From positions 248,001 to 312,000 of the forward strand of contig JADILM010000006.1 of assembly GCA_016617785.1 (NCBI GenBank): DNA of 64,000 bases. The letters run 5' to 3'. Made by a program: the position numbers and the translations under genes. This DNA comes from Sporobolomyces roseus (taxonomy: Eukaryota; Basidiomycota; Microbotryomycetes; Sporidiobolales; Sporidiobolaceae). Shown here piece by piece: positions 9,521 to 20,152 of the stretch (the stretch's first letter is position 1; each line of letters begins with the position of its first letter). The notes under the pieces were generated by a model. The model searched no databases. It saw only the letters and a program-made list of their open reading frames with translations, and was not told where the DNA came from.

Positions 9521-11363
9521 CTATTGGAGGAAAGGGTCTCGGAACTGTACGGGATCAACCAATACTTATCATTACTCGAGCACGTGAGATGATAGAGCAA
9601 GAAGTAGAGACGTACATGTTTTTGGTTGTTTCCCCTGATACCCTTGATCAAAGCCTGATCGTTGAACCTCCTAATCTCCTTGAACTGTCTCGTCGCCTTA
9701 CCCGCTTCCTTCGCTTCACCCTTGTTCCTAGCCTTAATAACCTCGTTGTTCTTTCCACCATACCCACTTCCTCTAGCAGGGATCAAACCAGCCTCGTAAA
9801 TAGGTCGAGCATGAGTCTTGTCCTTTGCGATTCTCGGTACGAGGGAGAGGAGGGCTTGAGAATGTGCAGAAGGTTTCTTCTCTGCTTGGGAGGCATGAGG
9901 TGGGGGAACGAAAGGAGAACCTTCCAAGTAAGGGAGGAAGTTTTGTTTGTGAATATTTTGATGTTTGCGATGACCGATTCGAGCTCCTGATGGTAAAACC
10001 AATTCGTACGCTGTATCTCCGTAGGTGATACCGGAATCTTCGGGCAGAGAGTCGTCGTCCGAGTCGGATGCTGAGTCGTCCACGTCGGAACCTGATTCGT
10101 AAACGACTTCTGCGTTCTCATCGTTCTCATCATTCTCTCCCATCTCTTCATCTTCCCATCCTTCAGCAGCTTGTTTCGCCGCCTTCTCAGCTCGTCGTGC
10201 TGCACGTCGGTCGAGTCGAGCTTGGTAATCGGGATAGGAGGAACGGAAATCGTAAAAGTCGGCAATGTTGAGCTGTTCTTCTTCCGTGTCATATTTGATG
10301 CGGCAATGAGACTGTGGGACAAGAGATATATACATCAGTTTCTGCGGAAGCACTGATACATGTTGTCGCTTTCCTCACCTTTGACTGCATGTGAGCCCTA
10401 ACCGCTTCGACACCTTTACTAGCCTTCTTCCTCAACTCTTCATCCGTCTTCTCTTCCTCCTTGCCCAATTCGATATTACCTCCGTATCCCTTTCCACAGC
10501 ACACACAAACGTTCCAAGTTCCAACTTCCTCTCCCAACCTCTTCAGTAAACCTTCCAAATCAACGAGGTACTCTTCCTCGGGGAGGACGAAAGAGTGGGC
10601 TAATCGCATGTGGGCGACAGATTCTTGTGGGGTAGAGAAGGAAGGGTGAGGGCAGAAGAGACAGGAAGTAGGGGCAATGGGAGGTGCGTAGAGAAGACGT
10701 TTGGCGACCATTCGATCGAGTGCTGCGTCTCCGGACGATTCGAAAGGTGTATCTGCTGAAGCGGGAGTGGTGGAAGAGGTAGGAGCAGGGGGAGGTGCGG
10801 TAGAAGTCGAAGGGACGGGAGAGGCCATTGAAGAATCTTCTTCGGCTGATTCGGGCTGTTTCGATAATTCTGATGCCTTGACTTTCGAAGCGAACTCGAA
10901 TACTTTGTCTTGATGCTTCTTCGTCTTGACGTGAGCATCGTGTGTAGCTGGTGAAGCAAAGGTTTTGCTAGAAACATTTCAAGGAGAAGTGAGATCAGCT
11001 TCAATCCTACTCGTCTACTTTCCCCCGCTCCAACTTGCCGCAATGAAGAGCATGATAGCACACTGATAGAAGACGCAGTACTCACTTGCAAGCTTTACAA
11101 GCCAATTTCTTTCCTTCACTCTTCTCCTGAGTAATAATTTCCTTTCCATCTTCTCCAACTTTAGCTGAACTCTGTACTTTGGTCTCAAAAGTCTCTTTCG
11201 TGACTGGTTGTAATCCAGCTACCCTCCTCCTAGCGTTGTAACGGTGGAGTTCAGTGGCGTAATGTTCTCGCTGAGATGAAGCATCGACAAAGGCGAGGGA
11301 ACATGACAGGCAGGTGTAAGGGTGAGTCGAAGAGGTTCCGACAGAGTGTGAATCCATATCCAT
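9521..11363 (-). CDS. REI1: Cytoplasmic 60S biogenesis factor REI1 (ZNF622-like)
   Basis: REI1 acts late in cytoplasmic 60S maturation, where it helps release and recycle shuttling assembly factors and probes the nascent exit tunnel. Four zinc-finger-like segments are visible: YTCLSCSLAFVDASSQREH near the N-terminus, ACKACNKTF with DAHVKTKKH, SCLFCPHPSFSTPQESVAHMRLAH, and NVCVCCGKGYGG with a His pair across an exon join (HMQSKSHC). The conserved HSYFRIKYD-like block (SHCRIKYDTEEEQLNIADFYDF), an acidic stretch, and ELVLPSGARIGHRKH follow. The last tiny exon reads FRDPFLQ after NNQKH, ending at the TAG at 9521-9523, which matches the family's usual C-terminus. The start is set at the first ATG (MDMDSHSV) before finger 1. 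It is single copy here and does not belong to the neighbouring tandem array. Confidence 0.92.
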
Positions 11364-11732
11364 ATTGTCTTGATACGGTCTAGAGTGGTGTGGGTGAAGT
11401 GGAAGAAGATAGAGCTTCACTCAGAAATTTCTGAGGATTATTTCACCAAGTCGAGTCGAACTCTCTTCCTTCCTGACCACGCTAACTTATACTACTCTGA
11501 CTCTCTTTCTCATGCTTAGCTCGGTCTCTCTCCCGCGACTTTGCGCTTGTGAACAAATTGCCTAAATTCGTTCCGTGATCACCTAATCACGCTTCTCTGC
11601 CTCATACTCTGCTCTGTACTCATTGCTCCTGCCCCTCTCTGCTCTCGACGTCCCTCTCGTCATTCTGCCGCTTCAGCCGCTTCACCCTCTAGCCTCCTTC
11701 CCCCAGCATTCTTCCTCGCGACATCTCAATCG
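11364..11732. promoter_or_regulatory. Divergent promoter between REI1 and the dioxygenase gene
   Basis: This 369-base gap separates two genes read away from each other. The plus-strand half is strongly pyrimidine-rich just before the ATG at 11733, as before many genes in this window. Confidence 0.45.
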
Positions 11733-12682
11733 ATGCCTCCTCCTGCTCCTCTCTCCTCCAATCCCGAGCCACAATACCTCGACCCACTCCCATCCTCATT
11801 CTCACTGTCCTCCCTCCCACCTCTAACAGAAGAACGAAATCCAATCGACAAAAAATCCCTCTTGAACCCTCCTCGAAGCGCTCTCTGGCCTCACTCCGTC
11901 CCCAAACGCTCGCACAACAACGCAGAGTGCCTCTCTGAATGGTACACTTCCTACCCCATCGGATTCGACAAAGACAAGAACGCATTCGAGTAAACGCCCT
12001 CTCCCTTCTCTCGAGCTTCCCCTCCTTTGCGAAGCTCTCTTTCTCACTCAAGCTGATCGCGAATTAATTGACAGCTTTCATATCTACTATTTCACCCCTC
12101 TTCAAACCTCTCACGCCCTCAAACTCCACCAACGAATCCGTTACGAGTTCCCCGAGTTACGAATCTATAAATTTTGGGATCGACCTGTCGGGTACGCTCA
12201 CCCTTCCCCCTTCTGCCCACTATTTCAAAAACGAATCTGCTGATGAGATAGAAGAAATGGGATAGACCACATCCGGTCCCGATGTTTGAAGTGAACACTT
12301 TTTCGCCTGAGGAGTTTGGTGCGTTGTTTGGGTTTTTGACTGCTTTTAGAGGTGGGTTGAGTGTGTTGGTTCATCCGAACACGGATGATGAAGTGAAGGA
12401 TCATGTGAGTATCGGCCGCTGCTATTTATTGAGCTGAATGACGGACGACAGAGCTGATGAGCTTTTTTCACTTTCTCCTCTCCTCACTGCTTCCTTCTCG
12501 TCTGCTACTCGCCCGTGTCGACTTGAACCAATGTCGCTCGACGGAGAGATCAGACTGAGAAAGCTGTCTGGATGGGTGAGAAATTGGAGCTCGATACTAA
12601 TGTACTCAAATCGAGTCCTCTCTCGACAGCGACAGGCGAAGAAGGAACGGGAACGGCGACGACGGAAAGGGAGACTGTTTGA
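11733..12682 (+). CDS. DOPA 4,5-dioxygenase family protein
   Basis: Members of this small non-heme iron family cleave the aromatic ring of DOPA-like catechols (fungal pigment chemistry in Amanita), though many fungal members have no known substrate. Four exons join in frame: an N-terminal Pro/Ser-rich leader ending NAFD, then FHIYYFTPLQTSHALKL with RIRYEFPELRIYKFWDRPVG, then PHPVPMFEVNTF through GGLSVLVHPNTDDEVKDH, then TEKAVWMGEKLELDTNVLK and a short Thr/Glu tail. The FHIYYF and GPHPVPMFEV histidines and the VHPNT segment are the family hallmarks. The third intron is closed at CAG before ACTGAG (about 12559), the only acceptor that keeps the conserved TEKAVWMG in frame. About 215 residues, close to the family's size plus an N-terminal extension. 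Confidence 0.87.
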
Positions 12683-13075
12683 GCTCTAGTTGGTTACAAT
12701 TGTCCTTTGAACGCAAATCACCATGTCGGGCGAACCCAAACTTGCGATCAGACGAGCGGAACGCTGGAGAGTCTCAGTGAGGAGAGAAGAGCGTGACTGC
12801 CTATCTCAATCGCTCAACGTCCTCCTCCTGCTTCTCGCGATAGGACTTCGGAACAGAGTCAAGATTATGGATTTTAAGGTTTCCTTTTCTTGCGAAAAGA
12901 TGAGATTCCATTTGCACAACCACCGATGAGAGAGTAGTACAACAGAATTCTATCGATCCGAATAGAGAAGGAGATTTTTCGGGTGCTAGCTGAACTCTGT
13001 GAGGATCAGCTTGAAGAATCAGTTTCAACGCGAAAAGCAGATCGATTTCGTAGATGCTTACCAATTAGAGAGAGT
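12683..13075. other. Convergent 3' region between the dioxygenase and eL22 genes
   Basis: No gene is supported. Both neighbours end here, so the 393 bases should hold two 3' untranslated regions. Confidence 0.4.
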
Positions 13076-13637
13076 TTACTCGGCATCCTCCTCACCTTGT
13101 CCATCGAACTGAAGGTTGAAGAACTTGAGGGTGTAGGTATCCTTTGAGGTAGCGACAACTCGGAGCCATTCACGCATTTGGTTCTTCTTCAAGAACTTCT
13201 TGGTCAAGTACTTGAGGTAACGCTTGGAGAAGGGAACGGTCGAGGTAACCGAGAGTTTACCAGCACCTACTCGCAAACCCTCTTGTCAGTACAGAATGAG
13301 GGAAGAGAAATGAGAAGAGTGGAAGAAGTTTACCTTCACGGGAGAGTTTGACGTCTTCACCGAGTTGACCAGTCTTTCCCTCGACCTTGATGTGGTCTAC
13401 GAGGAACTTCTCGTAAGCGGCAGCATCGAAGATCTTGTCGTTGGCGGGTCCCGAGTAGTCAATGTAGAACTTGTGAGGTTGAGTCTTGACGACTGACTTC
13501 TTCTTCAACTGTGAAAATTCAACCATTATACCAATAATAGTTAGTACAAGGGGGTAGGGGCGTGTTAGATTCGCCTACTGAGAAGGGTCACTCAGCAAAA
13601 CGAATTTTAAACTAACGGAAACGACAGAGGGAGCCAT
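13076..13637 (-). CDS. RPL22: 60S ribosomal protein eL22
   Basis: Structural protein of the large cytosolic ribosomal subunit. Exon 1 (from 13637) encodes MAPSVVS. It joins in phase to [29 protein letters not shown], then [17 protein letters not shown], then [27 protein letters not shown] and [20 protein letters not shown], ending in the acidic tail GQGEEDAE that is typical of eL22. Two introns, one directly after the seventh codon, as is common for ribosomal protein genes. About 128 residues, the normal length. It is divergent from CBF5. Confidence 0.96.
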
Positions 13638-14040
13638 TGCTGTACATTGTGCATGCATTTGGTTAGCTCAGTAGGTAAAGAGTAGAGTAGTAGTGAAAAG
13701 CATACCGAATAAGGTGATAAGCAAGGGGGTGGAAAGGTGGACCGACGAGAGAGAAGGGAAAGAAGAGATTGGAAAAAATTCGAGCGTTTTCTGACTTTGT
13801 TTCCTCTCTCCTTGTCCCATTCTACTAGGCCGAATCAGGGTTCTACAAGGCCACTTTCCCACCTACTTCTCCATTCCCCTTTCACCCCCTCTAGCCCGTA
13901 CAGCAACAGTTCCGCTCGAGCTTCCCTCCCTCCCCTTCCCTCTTTCCCCCTTAAAACGCTCTCAACCCTAGAGCGAAGATTATCCCTCCCCCTATCCCCC
14001 TTCCTTATATTGAACAGATACAAGCATCAGTAGCTCAGTC
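13638..14040. promoter_or_regulatory. Divergent promoter shared by eL22 and CBF5
   Basis: This 403-base gap separates two divergently read ribosome-assembly genes. The CBF5 side is very C/T-rich. A telobox-like AACCCTA lies at about 13965-13971. Such boxes are known at ribosomal-protein and snoRNA promoters in other fungi (Tbf1/Rap1-type factors), but one 7-mer could be chance. Confidence 0.5.
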
Positions 14041-15948
14041 ATGTCTGTCGCTCAAACTGACGGAGAGTGAGTTTACCACCTCTCTTTACTTCTCTCTCTT
14101 TCGCATACAACCACTCACACTTTGATCACTATCTAGATTCTCCATCAAACCTGAATCTACCACTCCTACTCTCAACACTTCAGACTGGCCTCTTCTCCTC
14201 AAAAACTATGACAAACTCCTCGTCCGAAGTAATTCTCATCCTTCACCTCCCTCCCGTCTCTCCCATTTAAACTCACACTCTCATTCACAGGCGCACACTT
14301 CACCCCTATCCCCGCCGGTTCATCCCCTCTCAAGCGAGACTTGAAATCTTACATTAAAACCGGAGTCATCAACCTCGACAAACCTTCAAACCCTTCCTCC
14401 CATGAGGTCGTTGCGTGGATCAGAAGGATCTTGAGGTGTGAGAAGACGGGTCATTCAGGAACTTTGGATCCTAAAGTGACGGGTTGTTTGACGGTTTGTA
14501 TCGATCGAGCAACTCGTCTCGTTAAATCTCAACAAGGAGCTGGTGAGTCCGAGATTACTCTTCCATTCGCCTTTGAAGGAGTGAGCTAATGGATAGGTTT
14601 CTCGCCTCACAGGTAAGGAGTACGTCTGCGTTCTCCGACTTCACGCCTCGCTTCAATCCGAGAAAGCTCTCGCACGAGCGATCGAAACTCTCACTGGAGC
14701 TCTATTCCAACGACCTCCTCTCATCTCAGCCGTCAAACGTCAACTCCGTATCCGAACGATCTACGATTGCAAACTCCTCGAATTCGACAACGACCGTCAT
14801 TTGGGAGTGTTCTGGGTTTCGTGTGAAGCTGGAACTTATATCCGTACTTTGTGTGTTCATTTGGGATTGTTGTTGGGAGTTGGAGGTCACATGCAAGAAC
14901 TCAGACGAGTGAGATCTGGTGCCATGTCGGAGAATGATGATATCGTTACGATGCATGATGTGTTGGATGCTCAATGGTTGTACGATAACACTCGTGATGG
15001 TACGCTCGCACTTTTACTCCAATCACTCTCGGGAAAGAGACGGGACTGATTGCAAGGTTCTGTCGAGGTACAGAAACTTACCTTCGACGAGTTATTCGAC
15101 CCCTCGAATCCCTCTTGACTGGTTACAAGCGTATCGTAGTCAAAGATTCAGCCGTCAACGCTATTTGCTACGGTGCGAAACTCATGATTCCCGGTCTTCT
15201 TCGATACGGTACGCTTTCATTCTCCCTTTCAACTTTCCCTCGTCTCTTCCAAAAAAAGACTCAGTCTTCCTCCTCCCGCTATAGAAAACGACATTGAATT
15301 GAACGAGGAAGTCGTCTTGATGACCACGAAAGGAGAAGCCATCGCTATCGGTATCGCTCAAATGACGACCGTTGAATTGTCAACTTGCGATCACGGAGTC
15401 GTTGCAAAGATCAAGAGGTGTATCATGGATCGTGACACTTACCCGAGGAAGTGGGGATTGGGTCCTACGGCTCAGAACAAGAAGAAGATGGTCAAGGTGC
15501 GCTCAAGACTCTCACTCACTATCTCTTCTCATTCGGGAAACTGATAGAGTTGAGCTCTTTGTCACAGGATGGTAAACTCGACAAGCACGGACGAACCAAC
15601 GATGCGACCCCTTCATCATGGAAGACTGAATACGTCGATTACTCTGTCCAAGGCGAAGGACTCCCCTCTTCTTCATCGACTCCCGCTCAAATCCCTACCC
15701 AACCTCAACCAACAACGATCGTACCCGTCCCCGCTGGATCCTCGACCGAACACGCCGTCGAAGAAGTCGTCAAGGATGGAGAGACTGCCGAAGAGAAGGC
15801 GGCGAGGAAAGCGGCGAAGAAAGAGAAGAAGAGGAAGGCTGAGGATGATGCGCCTGAAGCAGGAGGAGCCAAGGAGGAGACCGAAGAAGAGAGGAAAGCG
15901 AGGAAGAAGGCAAAGAAGGAGAAGAGGAAGTCGGAGGGTGGAAAGTAA
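14041..15948 (+). CDS. CBF5: H/ACA snoRNP pseudouridine synthase Cbf5 (dyskerin)
   Basis: Catalytic subunit of H/ACA snoRNPs, which pseudouridylates rRNA in the nucleolus. Exon 1 encodes MSVAQTDG. The TruB-type core then follows: [30 protein letters not shown], and the catalytic loop [14 protein letters not shown] with the active Asp at about residue 99. Next come [34 protein letters not shown] and [34 protein letters not shown]. The PUA domain is in the later exons ([18 protein letters not shown] and [12 protein letters not shown]), followed by [15 protein letters not shown]. The C-terminus is a Lys/Glu-rich repeat tail with [10 protein letters not shown] and KKAKKEKRK, the usual nucleolar-type end of eukaryotic Cbf5. 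Six or more short introns. Ends at the TAA at 15946-15948. Confidence 0.97.
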
Positions 15949-16332
15949 CGAGACTAGATATTGGGATCTGCTCGTTGTGTGTTGAATAGTGTTTTGTAGT
16001 GAATAAGCTCGCATTGTATCTCTCTCCTTTATTACACACAACACAACGCTCTGTCAGTGTGAAGAACTCGAGTGATTGTGTGTGAGTGCGAAATCTTTGA
16101 TCGGAATTTTGCGTCGAAGTCGAGAGTAGTGACTTTCCAACGTTCTCCCTCACTCTCAATTGCTTTCATCGCTCTCTACTTCGCTCGACCAAGACTATCT
16201 CACCTCTATCAGCCCTCTCTTTCTCGCCTAGCCAATCTCTAGCCCTAAAGAACACGCTCTGAAAAGTCGCGTTCTACTCTACATCTCTCCCTCTCCCTCC
16301 CGTCTCTCAAGCCCTCGCAAACTCAGATAAAA
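15949..16332. promoter_or_regulatory. CBF5 3' flank and CKS1 promoter
   Basis: No gene seen in 384 bases. The last ~130 bases before CKS1 are pyrimidine-rich, with AAAA directly before the ATG. Confidence 0.45.
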
Positions 16333-17357
16333 ATGCCAACAGATGACGCAGCGTGTATGCTTACCTTCTCCTTACTTCCTCGTAGTGTTCTCGCTAATTC
16401 ATTTCCTCTGATCTTTATCTCGCATTATCTTCCCTTCCTATCACTCTGTATGGCTCTCGGATGTATTGAATACAGATCAGGAACTGGTAGATAGGATTCA
16501 CTGTACGTTCCGCGCTCTCCCTGTCGAAACCTCCCCCTCTCTCCCCGAGAAGCCCCAAAACTCGCTTTTCTCGAATGCTAGAACTGACGATCTCTCATTC
16601 GTATCTACAGATAGTGAACGGTATCAAGACGATACCTATGAGTACCGGTGCGCTCTACACTCGTAGTAGCTTGCCCATTGTCGAAGACCAAGGACTGATA
16701 CCTTCGATTCTTCGTTCTCTCTTCTACAGACACGTTCAATTACCAAGACAAATGCTGAAACTAGGTAAGCAGCACCCCTTCTACCTTCCACTCCCGCTTC
16801 CTTGCCTCTCTCCCCGGTCGCTGAGCCGGTCAGCTGACCTTTTCTGTTCTTGCGAAATAAACAGTTCCGAAACATGTAGGCATTCTCATCTCGTCAGCGT
16901 CGCTCAGAGTTGTTGCTGAAGGGTGAAAATGACTTCTACAGTACTTCGAACCGGATAGTAGTGTGTTAAGATTATTGACAGAGGACGAATGGAGAGGTTT
17001 AGGAATCGTAAGTTTCCCTTTTCACTCACTATCTCCCCTTCTTCGTCCTTGAGCAGCGCCGTACAAGCTTCGATATGACGTCCGCTAGCGATTAAGATGC
17101 TCGCTACTACTCCAGTCGATTATGACACTCGTCGGAGTACAACACTGACAAACAACCTCTAAACTTTCGCTCTTTCTCTAGACTCAATCATTAGGCTGGG
17201 AGCACTTCTCTTCTCACGCTCCAGAACCGCATATCGTGCGTCTCTCGACTGAATCGAGTTCTCAGCGTCCGACTAACTCCTTCGTACTCGAGACACACAG
17301 CTTTTGTTCCGAAGAGAAAAAGATTATCAAGCGAAGTACGGGAACGCCGTCAAGTAA
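16333..17357 (+). CDS. CKS1: Cyclin-dependent kinase regulatory subunit Cks1
   Basis: Small adaptor that binds cyclin-dependent kinase and phosphorylated partners during cell-cycle control. Eight exons join to 102 residues: 16333-16354, 16476-16502, 16611-16647, 16730-16764, 16865-16875, 16942-17007, 17182-17235 and 17301-17357. They read in order YQELVDRIH, YSERYQDDTYEYR, HVQLPRQMLKL, VPKH, YFEPDSSVLRLLTEDEWRGLGI, TQSLGWEHFSSHAPEPHI and LLFRREKDYQAKYGNAVK. The phosphate-binding and kinase-binding residues of the family (the KP-like QLPRQM loop, SLGWEHF, HAPEPHILLFRR) are present. The fifth exon is only 11 bases. All joins have GT-AG ends and keep frame, and length is normal for Cks proteins. 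Confidence 0.95.
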
Positions 17358-17809
17358 TCCCCTTTCCTCAGTACCTCTGTCCCTTTCCGTAACATCAGTA
17401 CCTTTCATATCCGTCCCGTCGTATATCTGTTTTTTCGTACAAATCCAAAAAAATTCGAATTCCTCGCATTTTCAATGTTTCTCCTTCTGAGCTCCCTTCC
17501 CCCTATCTGTAACCATCGCCTGAATCTTTCTCCTCGTCACGTTTCGTAAAGGAGATCGAGCGCAGGTCTCGATTACTTCATGAATTTCGATAATCTCTTT
17601 TCCTGAGCAAAGGGCTTCGTCGTTTGAATGACTCTCTCGAGTTTGTGTCTCTCGAGAGAACCGTCGGAAGCCATCGCCTATAATAGATTATGTGATGCGA
17701 ATGTAGTCTGAAGAGTATGAAAACGACGTCTAGCAAAAATGAAACTAGATGAAAAACGATTATGAACAGCTCCTCTCTCGTTCCTCTCCTCAAAGCCCTC
17801 ACACCTGAA
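17358..17809. other. Convergent 3' region between CKS1 and the hemerythrin-like gene
   Basis: No coding signal in 452 bases. T-rich and A-rich runs near 17420-17480 fit 3' ends of transcripts from both sides. Confidence 0.4.
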
Positions 17810-18752
17810 TCACATAGGTAATCTCTTAACTTCCTCCAACGTATAATCTGTGAAACCACGCTCTCTCATTCAATCAGTCTTTTTCTCAATTCTGATCGAT
17901 TCGAAAAGAGAGCATAAAAACTCACATCTCCTCAACACGTCCGCCTTGAGACTTTTCACTTCCGCATCCAAATGCCAAAACAGTAGGGGGCCCCAAGACG
18001 CAAGGTTCTTTTGTAATCGATCTGGAGAGTAACTTGATGGAGATGATTTGAACTCTGAAGCCAATTCCTAAAGAAAGCTCTCACGAGTCAGCGACGATGG
18101 CGAAAGCATAGGAGAGAAGGGAGAGAGGGAAGGAGAGAGGGGAGGACGTACTTCTAGGTCATGCATGCCTTTGTGTATTTGGTCGTGTTCTTCTTGGTGC
18201 TCGATTTGGAAGTGTGGCATTCTTTGTTTCAAGATTGGAAAGATATGGTTCTCTTCGATGCCGTGGTGAAAGGTAAGATGGTGTAGGAAGTCTTCGATGA
18301 CTCCCATGAATTCTCCTACTGAGAGGCCTCGTTGAGCGAAGGAACCATCTGATAACTCAAAGATTTGCTTGAAGGCCATACGGACTACCATTCAGGAGAG
18401 GGAGAATGGACGGTAGAGAGCGGACAAGAGGAGTGTAGGTGAAAAAGGGAAAGGAAACGAAGTCAGTCAACTGTTTTCGCAACGACTTTGGATGAAAATT
18501 CAGAGAGTTCCCATTCAACGTACAATACGAATGAAAACCTTCCATCCTAGTACTCATCCTATCCCACTCCCTCTTCTCCCTCGAATCTTTCGGCGGTGGT
18601 GAGATGTAATCGGGCAAAACTATTTCTCCGTCTTGACCTCTCGACTTGTCCACCACTTTACTCTTGCCCTTTTTCGTGGTAGCACCAAAAGGATTGGGAA
18701 TGATTGAGGATCTGGAAGGGGTGATGCAATCGGAGAGAGTGATGGAGGACAT
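17810..18752 (-). CDS. Hemerythrin-like (HHE cation-binding) domain protein
   Basis: The domain is a four-helix bundle that carries a di-iron or other metal site; fungal members are mostly uncharacterised. The start is placed at the ATG at 18752 (MSSITLSDCITPS); the frame stays open further upstream, so a longer start or 5' exon is possible. A basic/Pro-rich leader leads to EWDRMSTRMEGFHSYF. Then RMAFKQIFEL, GEFMGVIEDFLHHLTFHHGIEENHIFPIL and EHQEEHDQIHKGMHDLE supply the His/Glu metal-binding pattern. LASWGPLLFWHLDAEVKSLKADVLRR gives the third set (HLDAEVKSL). The last small exon reads YYTLEEVKRLPM before the TGA at 17810-17812. Domain order and spacing match the family and no key residue is obviously missing. 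Confidence 0.85.
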
Positions 18753-19125
18753 GGCGGAGGAGTGGAGGTTGCAACGAAGAGAGAGGGAGGGAAAGAGGGA
18801 AGAGGCGCGAGTGAGGTTGGGGAGGGCTGAGAGGAGGAATAGAGCTCTTGTGGGTCGGAATAGGATAGCCACGACTGGAACTGAAATGAGAGTGAGTGAG
18901 GAGAGGAAGTAAGAGATGACAATTCCAAAGATTTCAAAGGGGTCGCTTCTTACCACAACCAATCACTCTAAATTACTCTTGTGAGCCTGATTACATTCTA
19001 TGTAATCCTCACGAAACATCCGCTAATCCACCTGCTCTGTCCCTCGCTCTACTCCTCCCCCTTTTCTTTGATCAACCTCATTTCCATCATCTCCCTTGTC
19101 TTCCCCTCCTCTCAATCCTAGCACG
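18753..19125. promoter_or_regulatory. Divergent promoter between the hemerythrin-like and uS14m genes
   Basis: This 373-base gap separates divergent genes. The left ~200 bases could encode an N-terminal hydrophobic extension of the hemerythrin-like protein (frame open, no ATG seen), so part may be transcribed. Confidence 0.4.
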
Positions 19126-19667
19126 ATGCCACGAGCCCTCCCCGGTCACATGGCCTTGAAAGATTTCCAAGCTCGTAAAACAGTAGCCGGTACGCTTCTC
19201 TCCCTTCCTCCCCCTTTCCCAAAAACTCCTCAACTGACCCCCTCTCTCTCTCTCCAACTCGATGACAGCAAACGAGTTACTACGAAGAGCTTATTTGTAT
19301 ATAGTGAGGAATGAAACGTTGGATTCAAAAGTACGGGGAGCGGCAATGTTGAAATTAAACGCATTTCCTCGTAACGTACATTTCATTTCTCTCTCTCTCT
19401 TCCTCTTCTTAGGGGGTTGAGCTGATGAGAGGGTAGAAGGAGTATAGACTAGACCAACGGCGATTAAGAATAGATGTACTGAGACTGGGAGGGGTGGAGG
19501 AGTATTATCTGAATTTGGGTTATGCAGGGTACGCTCGTCACTTCTCACTATATCTGGTCTCAGTGAAAGAGGATATTGATATGCTGATTACGATGGTTGT
19601 ACAGCATCGATTCAAGCTCGCGGCGGAGAAGGGTGAGATTCCGGGAGTTTCAAGAGCTAGTTGGTAG
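19126..19667 (+). CDS. MRP2: Mitochondrial small-subunit ribosomal protein uS14m
   Basis: Component of the mitochondrial ribosome small subunit. Four exons join: MPRALPGHMALKDFQARKTVA, then NELLRRAYLYIVRNETLDSKVRGAAMLKLNAFPRN, then AIKNRCTETGRGGGVLSEFGLCR, then HRFKLAAEKGEIPGVSRASW, ending at the TAG at 19665-19667. The NRCTETGR and GVSRASW motifs are diagnostic for bacterial-type uS14, and the zinc-binding Cys set is absent as expected for the mitochondrial form. About 101 residues, a usual length. Confidence 0.93.
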
Positions 19668-20152
19668 GGATTCGGAAACCTCTTGCTCGATTGTATTCTA
19701 TCACCATTGCATCACTCTCACTTGCTGTAGCGGGTCAGGATCGTGAGAGACTCAGAAGAAATGATAGAGAGCGACGACCGATGCGAAGGGGCCGCGAAAC
19801 TTTTGAGCGTCGAGACCAGAAGCTCGTCTAGAGATTCTCTGCTTCTGAATGGTTCCTGTTTCACCTGCTTGCGCTCTCTTCGACTAGAAGAGGAACGGAC
19901 GAGTTTGAGGGCTCCAGAAGAGCGTCGGTAAAATCCGCGCAGGAGATGTCGGAGATCTGAGGAACGTAGAATCGACTTCTTCTTTCTTTCCGCTTACATC
20001 GCTCTACTACCGGCTCACTCTGACACTCCTCTCACCTCTCCGTGACCGTGCAACGAGCTTTGTGCAAACTGCGGTTCCATTGCTTCATCTTGATCAAGTA
20101 TCTTATCCATTTTCACATTTCCATTTCTTTTTCCTCTTGACCAATCTCCATC
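19668..20152. other. Convergent 3' region between uS14m and the MAPEG gene
   Basis: I see no supported gene in 485 bases. A short frame at 19743-19931 has no family resemblance and no splice context. Confidence 0.4.

Noticed and set aside
13960..13975. Telobox in the eL22/CBF5 promoter as proof of Tbf1-type control
   Set aside because: A single 7-base match is expected several times by chance in 64 kb on two strands; kept only as a weak hint.
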